Positions 1 to 64,000 of a stretch of 64,000 nt of DNA are shown in pieces. Source of the stretch: Nautilus pompilius (Eukaryota > Mollusca > Cephalopoda > Nautilida > Nautilidae); assembly GCA_018389105.1 (NCBI GenBank), contig JACATO010000308.1, positions 1,549,001 through 1,613,000 on the forward strand. The letters are read 5' to 3'. The notes beneath the pieces were generated by a model, which worked only from the letters and a program-made list of their open reading frames with translations, searched no databases and was not told the DNA's origin. Every line of letters starts with the position of its first letter. Position 1 is the stretch's first letter. The position numbers and the translations under genes are program-made.

Positions 1-63272
<63,272 letters not shown>

Positions 63273-64000
63273 GTAAAACGCCTTTTGTCATATATCTCCA
63301 CTTTGACTTCTGTGTTCCTATAAACCTTAAAAGGATAGTTTAGAAGTTGTTCTTACATTTTTAAATATCTTATCTGTTTAGAGGACAACATTTGAAAGTA
63401 ATTCTCAAATTAGAACCATAAATCTAGTCCATTGGGGACTGGGAGAAACTGTGCCTCAACTGAGTGTAAGATTGAAACAGATTCTAAACAACTAACAACT
63501 TTTTTTAAAAACTCAGGCTTGGATAAGAAAGAGAAGTTTCTATCTGATGTTTACTGCATATAATCTTATGAAATCATTGATGAGATATTTTAACTAGAGA
63601 TCTTTTTATTTGAAGCTTTGCATAAACCATATATGTACTGATTCTAAAAAAGTCAAAATGAAACTCAAACCTTCCTACAATTGCCAACAGTTGATGGATC
63701 GCTCTGTAGAAAGGAAACTCCTTCATGACAGTACCAGCCAACAGTATAGATTTACTTATAATAAAAGAATTAAAAAGAAAACATTTTCAAAACAATTTTA
63801 CTGTTTCTTTACATAAGAACAAAAAATTACACTTGATCTTATTGGACTTTGCACATCAGAACACTACACTTAATGCATTTTGCTAGTTTTATTTTATATC
63901 ACTTTATAAACAATATTTTTTAAAATAACTTGTATGTATTATAGTAGTGGTGATTGAGCAATCTTGCTTTTCATAGGTACAGACTTGCCTTATGGATAGA
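63273..64000. other. Start of the intron after the last exon seen
   Basis: Donor GTAAAA follows exon nn. No coding sequence in the required phase 1 was found up to the window end. Confidence 0.6.

Noticed and set aside
63977..64000. TTTTCATAG followed by GTACAGACTTGCC as a possible next LRP1 exon
   Set aside because: Joined in the required phase it reads G-T-D-L-P-Y-G and then a TAG stop, and it lacks the usual propeller opening. It is probably a chance AG.

Overview
The window is a stretch of AT-rich animal nuclear DNA. It holds one large multi-exon gene on the + strand, cut at both ends, plus a dense set of transposon insertions in its introns. I find no second host gene, no RNA gene and no promoter. 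Conserved residues and module order identify the gene as an LRP1 (low-density lipoprotein receptor-related protein 1) orthologue. I could place 40 exons, about 6.4 kb of coding sequence or roughly 2,130 codons. All have GT/AG borders and compatible phases, and the reading frame stays open across the whole window. Introns of 0.2-8 kb, about 65-70 % AT, and the mix of Tc1, mariner, pogo/Tigger, hAT, MULE and CACTG-type elements suggest an invertebrate. An arthropod, perhaps a chelicerate, is my guess; the species cannot be fixed from the sequence alone.

Protein layout from left to right: end of a YWTD propeller (1-5398); EGF (5627-5752); complete YWTD propeller (6379-17367); EGF (18680-18802); complete YWTD propeller (19586-24556); EGF (30489-30617); ten LDL receptor class A (LDLa) repeats (31290-41219, LRP1 ligand-binding cluster III); EGF and calcium-binding EGF (46163-47436); YWTD propeller (47848-50229); EGF (50627-50774); eleven LDLa repeats (51541-62352, cluster IV); EGF and calcium-binding EGF (62564-63272). 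The next propeller, the stalk EGFs, the membrane segment and the NPxY tail lie beyond position 64000. The counts 10 and 11 and the single propeller between the clusters match vertebrate LRP1.

The long introns hold the mobile DNA. Intron 883-5116 has only unrecognised degenerate sequence. Intron 6514-14372 holds a tRNA-SINE-like piece, a dead MULE, a GC-rich Tc1-like element with double terminal repeats, and a dead hAT. Intron 20163-23605 holds a 572-bp pogo/Tigger-type element. Intron 24557-30488 holds two copies of a CACTG-ended element that encodes an uncharacterised zinc-finger/RNase-H-like protein; one copy sits inside a second Tigger-type element. Introns 33970-36894 and 51645-53266 carry two close copies of one mariner. 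Intron 37583-40129 carries a well-preserved Tc1 element very like a family known from fish and lampreys. Intron 41220-46162 has a ZBED5-like hAT. Degenerate Tc1-like copies lie at 34060-35260, 48370-49450 and 56040-57260.

The most notable material for follow-up is the CACTG-TIR family, with exact ends, a 3-bp target duplication and a nested insertion that dates it relative to its host element. Next come the Tc1 elements with signs of horizontal transfer.
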